From Eubacterium sp. (GTDB lineage: Bacteria; Bacillota; Clostridia; Lachnospirales; Lachnospiraceae): 38,764 bases of DNA. The stretch covers positions 1-38,764 of the forward strand of contig JAIKXQ010000120.1 in assembly GCA_024684035.1 (NCBI GenBank), in the 5' to 3' direction. How positions within the stretch are numbered: the first letter of the stretch is position 1; every line of letters starts with the position of its first letter. The notes under the pieces are model-generated. The model made no database searches, was not told the DNA's origin, and was given only the letters and a program-made list of their open reading frames with translations. Below, piece by piece: positions 1 to 9,224 of the stretch. Both the position numbers and the translations under genes were made by a program.

Positions 1-2606
1 GACCACTTCGCGTAAATTTCAATACCGTTAGGCGGCATCGTAATATTGAAGTCAAACAGCTGTGTAAACGCTTCATCTTTATACCAGCCCCTGAATTCGA
101 CGTCGTAATCCGCAAGATCACTCGGCTTAGGCGGCACGTAATCCTTATATTCTGTCCGGTTCAGAGATTTCTCATAGAGCACATTCTCTGTCTTCGCAAT
201 TTCATTGTGATTATAATAGGAGAGAGGGTACTCTTCACGCTTATGGCGAATCTCAAGTTCATATGCCTCATTATAACCCTGTCCAATTTTAACTTTTCCG
301 CCAACAGTTGCCGTCATCCAAGAACCAAAATCAGCATCTCCCTTGGACTTCATACGGTACTGATAAACCTGAAATCCCGTGTACTTATTACTGAACTCGA
401 ACGTTCCAGTGTATGCCGAGAGTGTAGTCTCGGGAGTATTCGTCCAGTTACCATTTGAATCCTGTTTGTAATGACGTATGATACAGTTATAATCACCTGA
501 ATATGGCCATAAATCGAGCTTTTCCGTGTTATCATATGAGTCCAGAACATAACTACCAAGGAATGTCACTATGGACGTTGCCGTCTGTCCAGACCACGGA
601 TTATAGTCTTCATAATAACACCATCTTGCCTTACTCTGTCCAACTTCTGAAGTTTCCGGCCATACCGCTATAGGCTGCCGATAAAGACCCTTCAAGGTTT
701 TATACAATCGTGTTTTCTGCTTGTTATAGTAAAAATTAATCGTTATTACTTTTCTATCATAGTAAACATTGAGAATGGATGTTCCATCACCCTTGATATG
801 AATGGTTTCAATCTTAGTTGTATTCAGATTAAACCCCTTCAGTTCAGCGTCCGTAAGCTGTGGAGCCCCCTGTGACTTTACCTCTTTCTCTGTGGTATCT
901 TCTACAGATTTTGAGCCCGCATAGTCGTAGGTCTTGGCGCTGTCTGCCGCATCTACCCTATCATTCAGAGACTGCTTCCAGTAAATGATTGTGTATTTGG
1001 CTTTATCCTTCTTCCACTGTGCGGTAAGGGTAATGTCCTCTGTCAGTTTGCGCCCAAATCTAAACTCAGTTGATGAACCCTTGACTACCCACTTATCAAA
1101 AGTATATCCCGGTCTGTGAGGATCCGTCGGCGCTACTGTATTGGTATTTGCCGCTACGAAGGAGGGCTTTACATAGCTGCCGCCATCTGACTCGAAGTAG
1201 ATATAGTGTCCTTCCTGAATATTCGGATAGAGTGTGATATCCTCTGTGCCGACTGTTACAGATGCAACCGGCTGCTGAAGAGCCTGATCTTTGCACCATG
1301 CCACAACAGAATGTACGGAATCCAGCGGAAGGATCACGTCTTCAAATGTAACGGTATCTCCGGACTTTGCACGCTTGATCTGTGCTATTCTCGCGTCGGT
1401 GCCGACACCGTTCATAAAGATAACCTGATACTTCGGTGCTTCTCTATAAACCGCGTAAACAGGGATTGTTGTATCCTCTGTATAGGAAGCAATATTCTGA
1501 TGTCCGAACTGGAATCGTGTGAAACTGTCTGCATCCGCGTTCTGCTCTGTCGTCCATCCTGCGAATTCATATCCGTCCAGTTCCGGAACTGCCGGTTCCT
1601 TGACCTCGTCACTCTCACTCGGAGAGTTCTTGATGATCTGTGTATCTACGACTGTTTCATTACTATAGAAGATGTAGGTGATTCTCGGCACTTCGGTCTC
1701 ATTCTCCGGAACAGGATCTGTACCAATGATTACGTAGACCGAAAATGAGCTAGCCAGAAAGGAAGCGCCATTCGAACTTGCGTTCTTTGTGACGGTCTCG
1801 ATTGCTCCGGCATCTGTCTGATGGAGAACTGAGAAATCGTCTCCGCCGATGGAGGTCGGAAGACTCATCGATACGTGTACCACGCTGTTGAGTGGTTCGA
1901 TTTCATTTCCGTCTTTGTCGTAGAAAGTAATGTCTACCGCTCTGGCATCTGAAACCTGACGGTCGTCAGGGATCATATTATCGTATACATTCTCTGCGTA
2001 TGCGGAAGATACATCCGCTACCCGAAGAACTGTTCCCTCCGGGAAGACACCTTCCGGTGCAGATACGCTGACGGTAATTCCACCTGCGGTTGTTGCCGAA
2101 TCGGAGAATGCCGGCATCTTTACTTCTTCCGGCTTCTCATCTTCCTTGTCGTCCTTAGGATCGTCAGCCTTGTCATTTACCTTCTCAGGTGCCTTGTCAG
2201 GCTGTACGATCGTCGGAAGCTCGGGTTCTTCTTTCTCTTCTTTGATCGTCCCGGCTTCGCCTTTGTCTGCCGGTGTCTCATCTTTGTCGATCGGCTGAAC
2301 ATCGTTCTGTGCTTTTCCGCTGTCCGGAGTATCCACGATTGTCTCCGGCTCTGCGGGAGCTGCTTCTTCCGCCGGTTGTTCTACCGGTGGTTGTTCTTCC
2401 GGTTCTTCTGCTTCCGGTATCTGTTCAACTACCGGTTCCGCAGCCTCGTCCGGATCCCCGACAAGATCTTCTTCCGCGGCCTCCGCCGTGACATAAGCGC
2501 CTCTGTTCGCGACACGCGCGTCCAGACGCAGGTCAACGGCTCCGCTTGACAGAACCATCAGGATTGACACAAGTACTGCCATAAATTTCTGTGCCGTCTT
2601 CTTCAT
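1..2606 (-). CDS. Secreted InlB B-repeat surface protein, C-terminus cut by window edge
   Basis: The reading frame is open from an ATG at 2606 to the window edge, about 868 codons without a stop, so the gene is partial at its 3' end. A GGAGAG ribosome site lies just upstream. Residues 1-43 form a signal peptide (MKKTAQKF, then a hydrophobic stretch). Residues about 43-165 are rich in Glu, Pro and Asp, like a disordered stalk. A beta-rich domain containing ITVSVSAPEGVFPEGTVL follows. At least three Listeria-Bacteroides (InlB B/Flg_new) repeats are visible, ending YAVYRE, LTAQWKK and IEIYAKW, each with a central FAGW, FDKW or FRGW. Family knowledge suggests a cell-wall or adhesin-type surface protein. 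The anchor (LPXTG, SLH or other) would lie beyond the edge, so attachment is unknown. Confidence 0.9.
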   Translation of the reverse strand, partial: MKKTAQKFMAVLVSILMVLSSGAVDLRLDARVANRGAYVTAEAAEEDLVGDPDEAAEPVVEQIPEAEEPEEQPPVEQPAEEAAPAEPETIVDTPDSGKAQNDVQPIDKDETPADKGEAGTIKEEKEEPELPTIVQPDKAPEKVNDKADDPKDDKEDEKPEEVKMPAFSDSATTAGGITVSVSAPEGVFPEGTVLRVADVSSAYAENVYDNMIPDDRQVSDARAVDITFYDKDGNEIEPLNSVVHVSMSLPTSIGGDDFSVLHQTDAGAIETVTKNASSNGASFLASSFSVYVIIGTDPVPENETEVPRITYIFYSNETVVDTQIIKNSPSESDEVKEPAVPELDGYEFAGWTTEQNADADSFTRFQFGHQNIASYTEDTTIPVYAVYREAPKYQVIFMNGVGTDARIAQIKRAKSGDTVTFEDVILPLDSVHSVVAWCKDQALQQPVASVTVGTEDITLYPNIQEGHYIYFESDGGSYVKPSFVAANTNTVAPTDPHRPGYTFDKWVVKGSSTEFRFGRKLTEDITLTAQWKKDKAKYTIIYWKQSLNDRVDAADSAKTYDYAGSKSVEDTTEKEVKSQGAPQLTDAELKGFNLNTTKIETIHIKGDGTSILNVYYDRKVITINFYYNKQKTRLYKTLKGLYRQPIAVWPETSEVGQSKARWCYYEDYNPWSGQTATSIVTFLGSYVLDSYDNTEKLDLWPYSGDYNCIIRHYKQDSNGNWTNTPETTLSAYTGTFEFSNKYTGFQVYQYRMKSKGDADFGSWMTATVGGKVKIGQGYNEAYELEIRHKREEYPLSYYNHNEIAKTENVLYEKSLNRTEYKDYVPPKPSDLADYDVEFRGWYKDEAFTQLFDFNITMPPNGIEIYAKW

Positions 2607-3806
2607 ACGTTTCTCTCCTTTCCCGTATATCTCTTTGTCCCGTCACACAGTTGACACTGAAAACATGCCTTCACGTCCACCACCGTCACCTGCTATGAAT
2701 TTCCCGTTCTTCACATTTCTGTAAACGGAGTCCTTATACAGAAGATACCGCCGCTTGAATACTCTTTCACATTGGTGCATTTGGAGATATCGGTGTACAG
2801 GCTTCTCTGTATACAGGTATTCATTTGAGATTAAAGTGTGGATCTGTGTCGCAGTCGGAATAGGCTGCAAAGGACAAAACGTCAACAGTTCAAAAGTATT
2901 CCGTTACTCTGGGCGCTAAACTATGGGTTGCCAAAAACAGGTTTACGATTACCAAATGAATTGCTTAACGTTACATGGATACTCTCCGGAAAATACTTCC
3001 GTTGAGTCTGGATTGAAAATGATCGTATAACAGCAGTTAGAGAGCTACCGATCAGGGTTGGTATACCTACATGAGTACTACTCCCATCATTACTCTTTAA
3101 CGATTGTTATACTTGAATTACGTCTGCCGAAGTATCTAACAGATAGTAAGGCAGGCTGAGGTACTTCCTATCTGGCCGGTTGTCTGCTGAAGTGTGGTGC
3201 GAGATACGTTTCAACAGGACATGCCTGTAAGGAATCTGATATACAGAAATAAACTTTTTTCTTTTATATCAGCTATTCTTTATCATATATTTGTGTTTAC
3301 TGATCCCCTTTTATAAAGAGAATAGCTTATATCTACTATAACATTTTGATACGATCCATTAACCTGTCCCTGAGGTCAGTTTTCGAAAAAGCAGTCATAT
3401 ATCGGTTATATTTCGTTCATATATGCGTATTCTATCACATTATTTTCTTTTGTAGCAGTAATTGTCGTACTTTTCCCATCTTTAAGATATAAAGTTTTCT
3501 GTTTATATTTTGTTCATTTTTACCAAGTCTATATTAAATACATTGCATCCGAGCATTTTATGTCCACTAAATCATTTTCGAAATCACACAAGAGATCAAA
3601 ATCATGTGATATCATATATTTTGAGCCGGATTTTTATTGTGTTTTTATTTCAGATTTATTTTATTGGTCATACCTTACAGATGATGTTATAGTATTGAGT
3701 AATAAAGGGCCGCTGAGCTATTGACGTTGTTTGTTGCAGGGTTCGCACAGATACAGCTTCTCTTCTTCTCCCGATGCGGCAGACAAGTCAACACGGAGGC
3801 AAGTTC
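2607..3806. other. Long intergenic region with no supported gene
   Basis: About 1.2 kb separates the divergent surface-protein and transglutaminase-like genes. It becomes strongly AT-rich after about 3240. Open frames here lack ribosome sites and have no recognisable protein character. Visible structure includes an imperfect inverted repeat (arms near 3266-3281 and 3317-3332, core AGCTATTCT/AGAATAGCT) and a weak TATAGT box at 3688-3693 that could serve the rightward gene. I recognise no RNA family. Confidence 0.6.
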
Positions 3807-4847
3807 ATGACAGACTACCGGAACAACTGCAGATTCAAACGGTTTATCAAACCTTTTTTTATTCACGAAAGCAGCCATTCAAAAAGGCACGTGCATGCAC
3901 GTACCCTTTTGTTTTCCATTCTGCTTTCTCTTTTTATCTCTCAAAGCACAGCATGTTCCCCGTTTCCGTCTGCAGAGAACGAGTTTCCCGGCAGCAAGGC
4001 TCTCACCGTATCCGCGTCCAGCCACGGCAAAAGGCATACCGTCGAATCTATCCTGAAACCGCAGGCCCCGGGGGCAATGACCGCTGCCAACAGCGACGGA
4101 AGCATCACCCTTGATTACTCCAACACCGCAGATGGTTACATCATGATCAGGGACACCCATGACACCACAACACAGATTCAAATCAAAGGTCCCGATGGTG
4201 TCACGTATCCTTTTCCACTCAATTCTCACGATCTCACCGCCTTTCCGCTGTCACACGGAAACGGCCACTATGAAGTGAGTGTTTTGGAACAAATTTCCGG
4301 AAACAACTATGCCGTCAGCCTCTCGCAGGGGTTTGATGTATCACTGAAAGACGAGTTCGGTCCGTATCTCTATCCGAATCAGTACGTGAAATACACCGAT
4401 TCCTCAAACGCGGTATTGCTGGGAAGGAAATTATCGGCACAGTCCGACTCAGATCTTTCCTATATAAATAACGTCTATAATTACATTCTCAAGCACGTGA
4501 AATACGACGATGTTCAGGCCGCGTCGATCCAGCCCAACTACATCCCGGACGCTGATACCACACTCCGCACGGGAAAAGGGATCTGTTTTGACTACGCGGT
4601 ACTTATGACGGCGATGCTCCGCTCCCAGAACATCCCCACCCGCCTGGAAGTCGGATATGTAGGCAAGGTCTACCACGCATGGATCAGCGTATACACCAAA
4701 GACAAGGGATGGATTAACAACACCATCTACTTCGACGGCAAAAACTGGTCACTCATGGATCCCACCCTGGCGGCGAACAACTCAAACGCCGCCATCCGAA
4801 AATTCACCGGCGACGGCAGCAACTACGTAGTCCGCTACCTGTACTAA
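3807..4847 (+). CDS. Exported transglutaminase-like (cysteine protease fold) protein
   Basis: The ATG at 3807 is chosen because CGGAGG lies seven bases upstream; a longer frame from 3774 lacks such a site. The product is 346 residues. A basic N-terminus is followed by a hydrophobic segment (LLFSILLSLFISQ) ending STAC, a signal peptide and possibly a non-ideal lipobox. The C-terminal half is a transglutaminase-like core: GKGICFDYA supplies the catalytic Cys, YHAW the His and LMDPT the Asp, in the expected order. The middle part (SITLDYSNTADGYIMI) looks like a beta-rich N-terminal domain. Such proteins are common on Firmicute surfaces and may be peptidases or cross-linkers; the substrate is unknown. 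It stands alone, ahead of the pilus-like locus. Confidence 0.85.
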   Translation: MTDYRNNCRFKRFIKPFFIHESSHSKRHVHARTLLFSILLSLFISQSTACSPFPSAENEFPGSKALTVSASSHGKRHTVESILKPQAPGAMTAANSDGSITLDYSNTADGYIMIRDTHDTTTQIQIKGPDGVTYPFPLNSHDLTAFPLSHGNGHYEVSVLEQISGNNYAVSLSQGFDVSLKDEFGPYLYPNQYVKYTDSSNAVLLGRKLSAQSDSDLSYINNVYNYILKHVKYDDVQAASIQPNYIPDADTTLRTGKGICFDYAVLMTAMLRSQNIPTRLEVGYVGKVYHAWISVYTKDKGWINNTIYFDGKNWSLMDPTLAANNSNAAIRKFTGDGSNYVVRYLY

Positions 4848-4880
4848 ATACGTATGTAATTAAGCCAAAGCCTCACAGAT

Positions 4881-4901
4881 CCGGATTCTATATCCATCCG
4901 G
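4881..4901 (+). terminator. Weak hairpin after the transglutaminase-like gene
   Basis: CCGGAT and ATCCGG form a six-base-pair stem 33 bases past the stop codon. There is no clear U-tract after it, so termination is uncertain. Confidence 0.25.
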
Positions 4902-5027
4902 TGTCTGTTGCCGTTGCTTTGAATAACTGATATACTGATATTAAATAATGTTTTTTGATTTAGTTACTGATTCATTTTTTCAACAGATACATGTTCCTCA
5001 TGAAGCAGCTGAAAAAGAGGCAGAACA

Positions 5028-6083
5028 ATGGAAAAATCAAAAGCAACATCTCATTATCTTTCAAATCCGGAGCTGTCCGCTTTTGCCGGACAAATGGCGC
5101 TCATTCTTAAGGCGGGCATTTCCAGTCTCGAGGGTATCGCCATTCTCAAAGACGATTCCTCCGACAAGAAATACCACTCTGTCCTTATGTCAATTCAAAA
5201 AGAAATGCATCAGTCCGGTTTTTTCTATAAAGCGCTGGCGAAGTCCGGTTCTTTCCCACCCTATATGGTACAAATGACCCGCATCGGCGAAGAGACCGGT
5301 AATCTCGATACTGTCATGGAATCCCTGAGTCTCCACTACAACCGCGAAGAGCAGATCCGCCGCAATACCATCAATTCCGTGTTTTATCCGGCTTTGATGA
5401 CAGCGATTGTGCTCGCGGTGATCCTTGTGCTCACCGTCCGTGTCATGCCTATTTTTGAACAGGTTTTCCGCGAACTCGGAGCAGTAATCACCGGTCCGGC
5501 TCTCCTGTTTATTAATGCCGGCAAATTTCTCCGCACTTACGGAATCACCATTCTTCTGATCTGCGCAATCATCCTGATTGGAGGTCTTTTTTCCACAACA
5601 TTTGAAGGAGGCAAGAAGTTCTGGCACAATGTAGGTCGTCACTTCCGGGGCATCCGGAAGGGGTACGAGGAAATCACTATCTGCCGCTTCGCAAGCGCCA
5701 TGAGCATGGCGATCGCCAGTGGTCTGACTCCCGAACAGGGTCTGTACCTCACCATGGATTTAAATGAAGATGCAGACTTCGACAAGAAGCTCCACAAGGT
5801 TCACGACGAGCTTTCAGAAGGCACATCCTTTTCACAGTGTCTCCTGAATAATGGCATTTTCTCAGGTCTTTACGCAAAAATGACCGTCGTCGGAGCCAAG
5901 ACCGGAACCCTTGACACTGTTCTCGCTCAGATTGCGGATCTGTGTCAGGAGCAGGTCGACAGGCGACTCAATAACCGGCTGGCCGCAATTGAACCGGTTC
6001 TCGCAATCATCTTGTCTCTGATCGTCGGCGCAATTCTATTCTCTGTCATGTTTCCGCTTCTCGGAATCATGTCGAGCCTGTAA
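5028..6083 (+). CDS. PilC/GspF-family inner membrane platform protein
   Basis: The 351-residue product has two T2SF domains (about residues 15-135 and 215-340), separated and followed by hydrophobic segments such as ALMTAIVLAVILVLTVRV and ILAIILSLIVGAILFSVMF. This is the layout of PilC, GspF and ComGB. Characteristic family patterns are visible in each half: LILKAGISSLEGI with TRIGEETGNLDTV, and AMAIASGLTPEQG with TVVGAKTGTLDTV. Family members anchor the cytoplasmic ATPase to the pilus or pseudopilus assembly. The ATG at 5028 has AAAGAGG upstream. It is the first gene of the pilus-like locus and is separated from the next gene by 300 bases. Confidence 0.9.
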   Translation: MEKSKATSHYLSNPELSAFAGQMALILKAGISSLEGIAILKDDSSDKKYHSVLMSIQKEMHQSGFFYKALAKSGSFPPYMVQMTRIGEETGNLDTVMESLSLHYNREEQIRRNTINSVFYPALMTAIVLAVILVLTVRVMPIFEQVFRELGAVITGPALLFINAGKFLRTYGITILLICAIILIGGLFSTTFEGGKKFWHNVGRHFRGIRKGYEEITICRFASAMSMAIASGLTPEQGLYLTMDLNEDADFDKKLHKVHDELSEGTSFSQCLLNNGIFSGLYAKMTVVGAKTGTLDTVLAQIADLCQEQVDRRLNNRLAAIEPVLAIILSLIVGAILFSVMFPLLGIMSSL

Positions 6084-6084
6084 G

Positions 6085-6196
6085 CCAGTATAGCGGTCGA
6101 AAAATAACTCGACGTATGCGACGAACGCTTGCAGGTGCGTGCTATCGGGACAAGCGGGCTAGCATAAGTAGATTTATTTAAAAACCGTTATACTGG
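6085..6196 (+). other. Candidate folded RNA element between pilC-like gene and pseudopilin genes
   Basis: Starting one base after the platform gene's stop codon, CCAGTATAGCGGT (6085-6097) pairs with ACCGTTATACTGG (6184-6196) over 13 positions including one G-U. Inside are a hairpin GTCGA/TCGAC (6096-6100 with 6109-6113) and two crossing helices: CGCTTG/CAAGCG (6126-6131 with 6151-6156) and TGCTA/TAGCA (6140-6144 with 6160-6164). Crossing helices would form an H-type pseudoknot. I cannot match this to a known riboswitch class. It could be an RNA processing site, an attenuator or a regulatory leader; the pairing is seen, the role is inference. Confidence 0.45.
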
Positions 6197-6382
6197 GTTC
6201 CATCGAAGAGAACGATATCAAAGAGATATCCATATCCTATCGATCTTATACAATCCGGCACAAAAACGGACCCGTATACGAACGGTCAGCATATAAGTAA
6301 TCCGGCAACCGACAGTTTTACATAACAGTCACTCCACATCAAAGATGTCCCGTCTCCAGGGCTCATCGGAAAAGAGGTGCCT

Positions 6383-6718
6383 ATGAGTAAACCAGCCGAA
6401 TCCCGTCTGAAGAGCAAGTTAGCGCTACCACTCTCTCTGCTGATTCTCTTTCTTGTTCTCACAGGCTTCAGCTATGCCTACAGTACGGTAGCTACCGGTA
6501 ATATTCACCGGCAGAAAGAATACCTCGTGAATTCCCTGGAGCACTACATCACAGATTGCTACGCCAGCAAAGGATATTACCCCATCAGTCTCAATTACCT
6601 GAAGGAGAACTACAATCTCACCTATAATGATCAGCTTTTCTATATTGATTATCAGGTAATGGGCGCTAATATCCGTCCCGACGTCGCTGTTATTGAGCTC
6701 AATGATTCAGATACGTAA
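6383..6718 (+). CDS. Small membrane protein of the pilus-like locus
   Basis: The product is 111 residues from the ATG at 6383, which has AAAGAGG at proper distance; a GTG six bases earlier would overlap the ribosome site. A single hydrophobic segment (LALPLSLLILFLVLTGFSYAY, about residues 13-35) is followed by a mostly polar extracytoplasmic part containing ITDCYASKGYYPISLNYLKE. The YYP...L..L pattern resembles the region after the N-terminal helix in minor pseudopilins, but there is no clear prepilin cleavage site. I recognise no named family. Its place between the platform gene and other pseudopilin-like genes suggests a minor subunit of the machine. Confidence 0.75.
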   Translation: MSKPAESRLKSKLALPLSLLILFLVLTGFSYAYSTVATGNIHRQKEYLVNSLEHYITDCYASKGYYPISLNYLKENYNLTYNDQLFYIDYQVMGANIRPDVAVIELNDSDT

Positions 6719-6730
6719 GGAGTCTTGCGA

Positions 6731-7240
6731 ATGAAAAGTCAGCAGCAGATGAATTCCAGACGATTTTCCATAGTGACAATTCTTCCAATCATTCTCTTCT
6801 GCTTTTTTGCCTTTACGGGAATCAGTGTCGTTATGTATGGAGCCAGAGTTTACGAAACCACCATTCACAAGTCGACACTGGACTATTCTGCTCGGACTGC
6901 TATCGCCTACATGACCGAGAAGATCCGTCAAAATGACACGTACGGCTCCGTGCAGCTCGGAAGCTTTGAGGATTGCCAGGCACTGGTTCTGATTCCCAGG
7001 GAATCTGTTGATGACGCCTCCATCAGAACCTACATCTATTTCTATGAAAACAATCTTTGTGAGCTGACGACTACGGATCCCGCAAGTGTTCATCCGTCAG
7101 CCGGAACTCCCATTCTTCCGTTAAAAAGTGTATCGATTTCATTTCTCTCGGATCATCTTCTGCATTTCAAATGTGTGGACAACTGGGGAAATGACGCCGA
7201 AACCTGCATCGCACTACTGTCACAGGAGGTAAAGTCATGA
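6731..7240 (+). CDS. Pseudopilin-like membrane protein (resembles DUF4860)
   Basis: The ATG at 6731 follows TAAGGAG; an in-frame TTG at 6725 is less well placed. The 169-residue product has one membrane segment (VTILPIILFCFFAFTGISVVMYG) near the N-terminus. The body includes ARTAIAYMTEKIRQND and a beta-rich part with TYIYFYENNLCEL. The layout resembles the DUF4860 proteins of Clostridia, a placement made from memory rather than a search. The stop codon overlaps the next start (ATGA), indicating translational coupling. It is probably a minor component of the pilus-like machine. Confidence 0.75.
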   Translation: MKSQQQMNSRRFSIVTILPIILFCFFAFTGISVVMYGARVYETTIHKSTLDYSARTAIAYMTEKIRQNDTYGSVQLGSFEDCQALVLIPRESVDDASIRTYIYFYENNLCELTTTDPASVHPSAGTPILPLKSVSISFLSDHLLHFKCVDNWGNDAETCIALLSQEVKS

Positions 7241-7710
7241 ACAGACGCGCTCCTGCCTCCAACCTCTTTCTGTTGGAATTAATCCTTTCAATTACATTGT
7301 TTGCACTCACGGCGTCGATCTGTACCACCTTCTTTACAAAGGCGCACATCCTGACAAATGATGCGATTCAGCTCCAACAGGCCGTGACACGGGCATCCGG
7401 TATTGCGGATATCGCCAGAATCAGCGACACGTCTTCCGATTGCATCCGCCAGATTCAGGATCTTTTTCCGGAAGCGGAGGTATCCGGGGATCAGACTCAG
7501 CTCACGATTTATTTCAACCAGGACGGCATCTGCACCACTTCCGGGCGGGCAAGCTATTCCGTTAACGTAGCTTTCAGTGTTCAGGACAATTTCTGTATCA
7601 CGGATATTGTATGTTCGGCTGTACAGGGAAGAAAAGAGCCAATAACTTCACCGATCCTCTACACGCTGACAGTGAAACACGCGCTGGACGAAAGGGGTGA
7701 TGAAGCATGA
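7237..7710 (+). CDS. Pseudopilin-like protein with type IV N-terminal helix
   Basis: The 157-residue product begins with a short basic leader followed by NLFLLELILSITLFALTASI. A Glu five residues into the hydrophobic stretch is the hallmark of type IV prepilins and pseudopilins (normally G/A-F-T-L-x-E), although the canonical Gly before the cleavage site is not evident here. The rest is beta-rich with Cys pairs (TSSDCIRQ, DNFCITDIVC). It overlaps both neighbours by four bases, so the three small genes are translated as a coupled set. The likely role is a minor pseudopilin in the assembly tip; no prepilin peptidase is encoded in the window. Confidence 0.75.
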   Translation: MNRRAPASNLFLLELILSITLFALTASICTTFFTKAHILTNDAIQLQQAVTRASGIADIARISDTSSDCIRQIQDLFPEAEVSGDQTQLTIYFNQDGICTTSGRASYSVNVAFSVQDNFCITDIVCSAVQGRKEPITSPILYTLTVKHALDERGDEA

Positions 7711-8153
7711 TCCGTTGGAACCCGCAGAAAGGCAGTTCAAATCATTTCGTTGCTTTTCCCAGACCCATCGGCTTTTCTCTTCTCTTTGTCGTGTTCCTGA
7801 TCCTTTGTTTCTTCACCTTCGCGGCAATCACTCTGATTACCGCCAAGAGTGATCTGGATTCCAGCAGGACATATGCCGAGCGGCAGACTGCTTATTATGC
7901 CGCCTGCAACCGGGCCGAGGAGAAAATTGCGTCTCTGAACCGGGATGCAGCCGCAAATCCGGATACAGCTGCTCTGGCCGCACACTTCAAAGAAGAAATT
8001 GATGATACGCAAACTCTTCATATTTCATTGTTGCTCGACGATAATAAATATAGAATTACTCGTTGGCAAGTTGTATCGGAGACCGATTGGGCATCGGAGA
8101 TGGGCTCGGATAATTCTCTTCCGATACTTCAAATGAATGATGACGGAGAGTAA
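7707..8153 (+). CDS. Small membrane protein, GspK/ComGG-like position
   Basis: The 148-residue product has one membrane segment (GFSLLFVVFLILCFFTFAAITLI, about residues 22-45), followed by a helical stretch with SRTYAERQTAYYAACNRAEEKIA. The 'hydrophobic helix then A-E-x-x-x-A-Y-Y-A-A' pattern is common in the last pseudopilin of Com or Gsp loci. It lacks an obvious prepilin cleavage motif. It starts inside the stop of the previous gene and ends three bases before the ATPase gene. I call it a pilus-locus component and do not assign a specific function. Confidence 0.7.
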   Translation: MIRWNPQKGSSNHFVAFPRPIGFSLLFVVFLILCFFTFAAITLITAKSDLDSSRTYAERQTAYYAACNRAEEKIASLNRDAAANPDTAALAAHFKEEIDDTQTLHISLLLDDNKYRITRWQVVSETDWASEMGSDNSLPILQMNDDGE

Positions 8154-8155
8154 GC

Positions 8156-9217
8156 ATGGATATCACCGATATACTGAAAGCGGCCATCAGCGATAATGCC
8201 TCTGATCTTTTTATAGTCGCTAATCTTCCGATCTCACACAGAATACAAGGGAATGTCGTAATCAAGGATGGAACACGACTTGCCCCTGCCGACACAGAGG
8301 AACTGATCCGGCAGATTTATCACCTGGCAAAGGATCGAGATCTCACCCGTCTGATGATCAAGGGTGATGATGACTTCTCATTTGCTATTCCGGGGCTTTC
8401 CCGTTTCCGTGTCAACGCTTACAAACAGCGCGGATCCCTATCCGCTGTTATACGTGTTATTTCCTTCTCTATGCCGGATCCCGCGTCCATCTGTATTCCG
8501 GACGCTATTATCAATATGAGTCGTGAAAGTACCGGCATGGTTTTGATCACGGGTCCCGCCGGCAATGGTAAATCAACAACCCTGGCCTGCATCATTGACG
8601 CGATCAATCATCAGCGAAGCGCCCATATCATTACGCTGGAAGATCCGATTGAGTATCTGCACCGTCACAATAAATCCATCATTTCTCAGCGAGAGATTAA
8701 TATAGACACCGACAGCTATGTCACAGCTCTCCGGGCCGCATTGAGACAGAGCCCGGATGTTATTCTCCTGGGAGAGATGCGCGACTTTGAGACGATTGCT
8801 GTTGCCATGACAGCTGCGGAGACAGGTCATCTCCTTTTCTCTACCCTGCACACGGTAGGCGCCGCCAACACCATCAACCGAATCATCGACGTCTTTCCTG
8901 CGAACCAGCAGCGACAGATCGCCGTTCAGCTGTCCACCGTCCTGAAGGCCGTCGTCAGCCAACAGCTCGTGCCCTCCGTAAACGGCACAAGAATTCCGGC
9001 CTTCGAGATTATGATGGTTACTCCGGCTGTGCGCAATATGATCCGCGAGAACAAGGTCTATCAGTTGGACGGCCTCATCGCCAATGCTTCTTCCGACACC
9101 ATGCAGTCCATGGATACCAGTCTCCTGCAGCTGTACCGGAAAGGTATGATCACTCGTGAAACAGCGATCACCTACGCCACCAATCAGGATATGCTGGTAC
9201 GAAGACTCTCTATGTAA
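8156..9217 (+). CDS. pilT: PilT-type secretion/retraction ATPase
   Basis: The 353-residue product matches the PilT family over its full length. The N-terminal domain starts with the NASDLFI pattern typical of PilT. Walker A is GPAGNGKSTT (about residue 130). The aspartate box region includes EDPIEYLH, Walker B is DVILLGEMRD, and the His box is AETGHLLFSTLHT. The C-terminal part includes RIIDVFPANQQRQI and ITPAVRN-like FEIMMVTPAVRNMIRE. In known systems PilT hexamers power pilus retraction, while PilB powers extension. Here PilT is the only ATPase of the locus. ATG at 8156 follows GGAGAG. A strong hairpin at 9254-9292 ends the operon. Confidence 0.92.
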   Translation: MDITDILKAAISDNASDLFIVANLPISHRIQGNVVIKDGTRLAPADTEELIRQIYHLAKDRDLTRLMIKGDDDFSFAIPGLSRFRVNAYKQRGSLSAVIRVISFSMPDPASICIPDAIINMSRESTGMVLITGPAGNGKSTTLACIIDAINHQRSAHIITLEDPIEYLHRHNKSIISQREINIDTDSYVTALRAALRQSPDVILLGEMRDFETIAVAMTAAETGHLLFSTLHTVGAANTINRIIDVFPANQQRQIAVQLSTVLKAVVSQQLVPSVNGTRIPAFEIMMVTPAVRNMIRENKVYQLDGLIANASSDTMQSMDTSLLQLYRKGMITRETAITYATNQDMLVRRLSM

Positions 9218-9224
9218 AGGAAAG

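Noticed and set aside
2643-2885. 80-codon leftward open frame upstream of the surface protein
   Set aside because: No ribosome site, no protein-like composition, and it lies in the probable leader of the next gene.
4848-5027. Possible c-di-GMP riboswitch ahead of the pilC-like gene
   Set aside because: GCCAAAGCCTC resembles a part of the class I consensus, but the tetraloop, receptor and other conserved blocks are missing.
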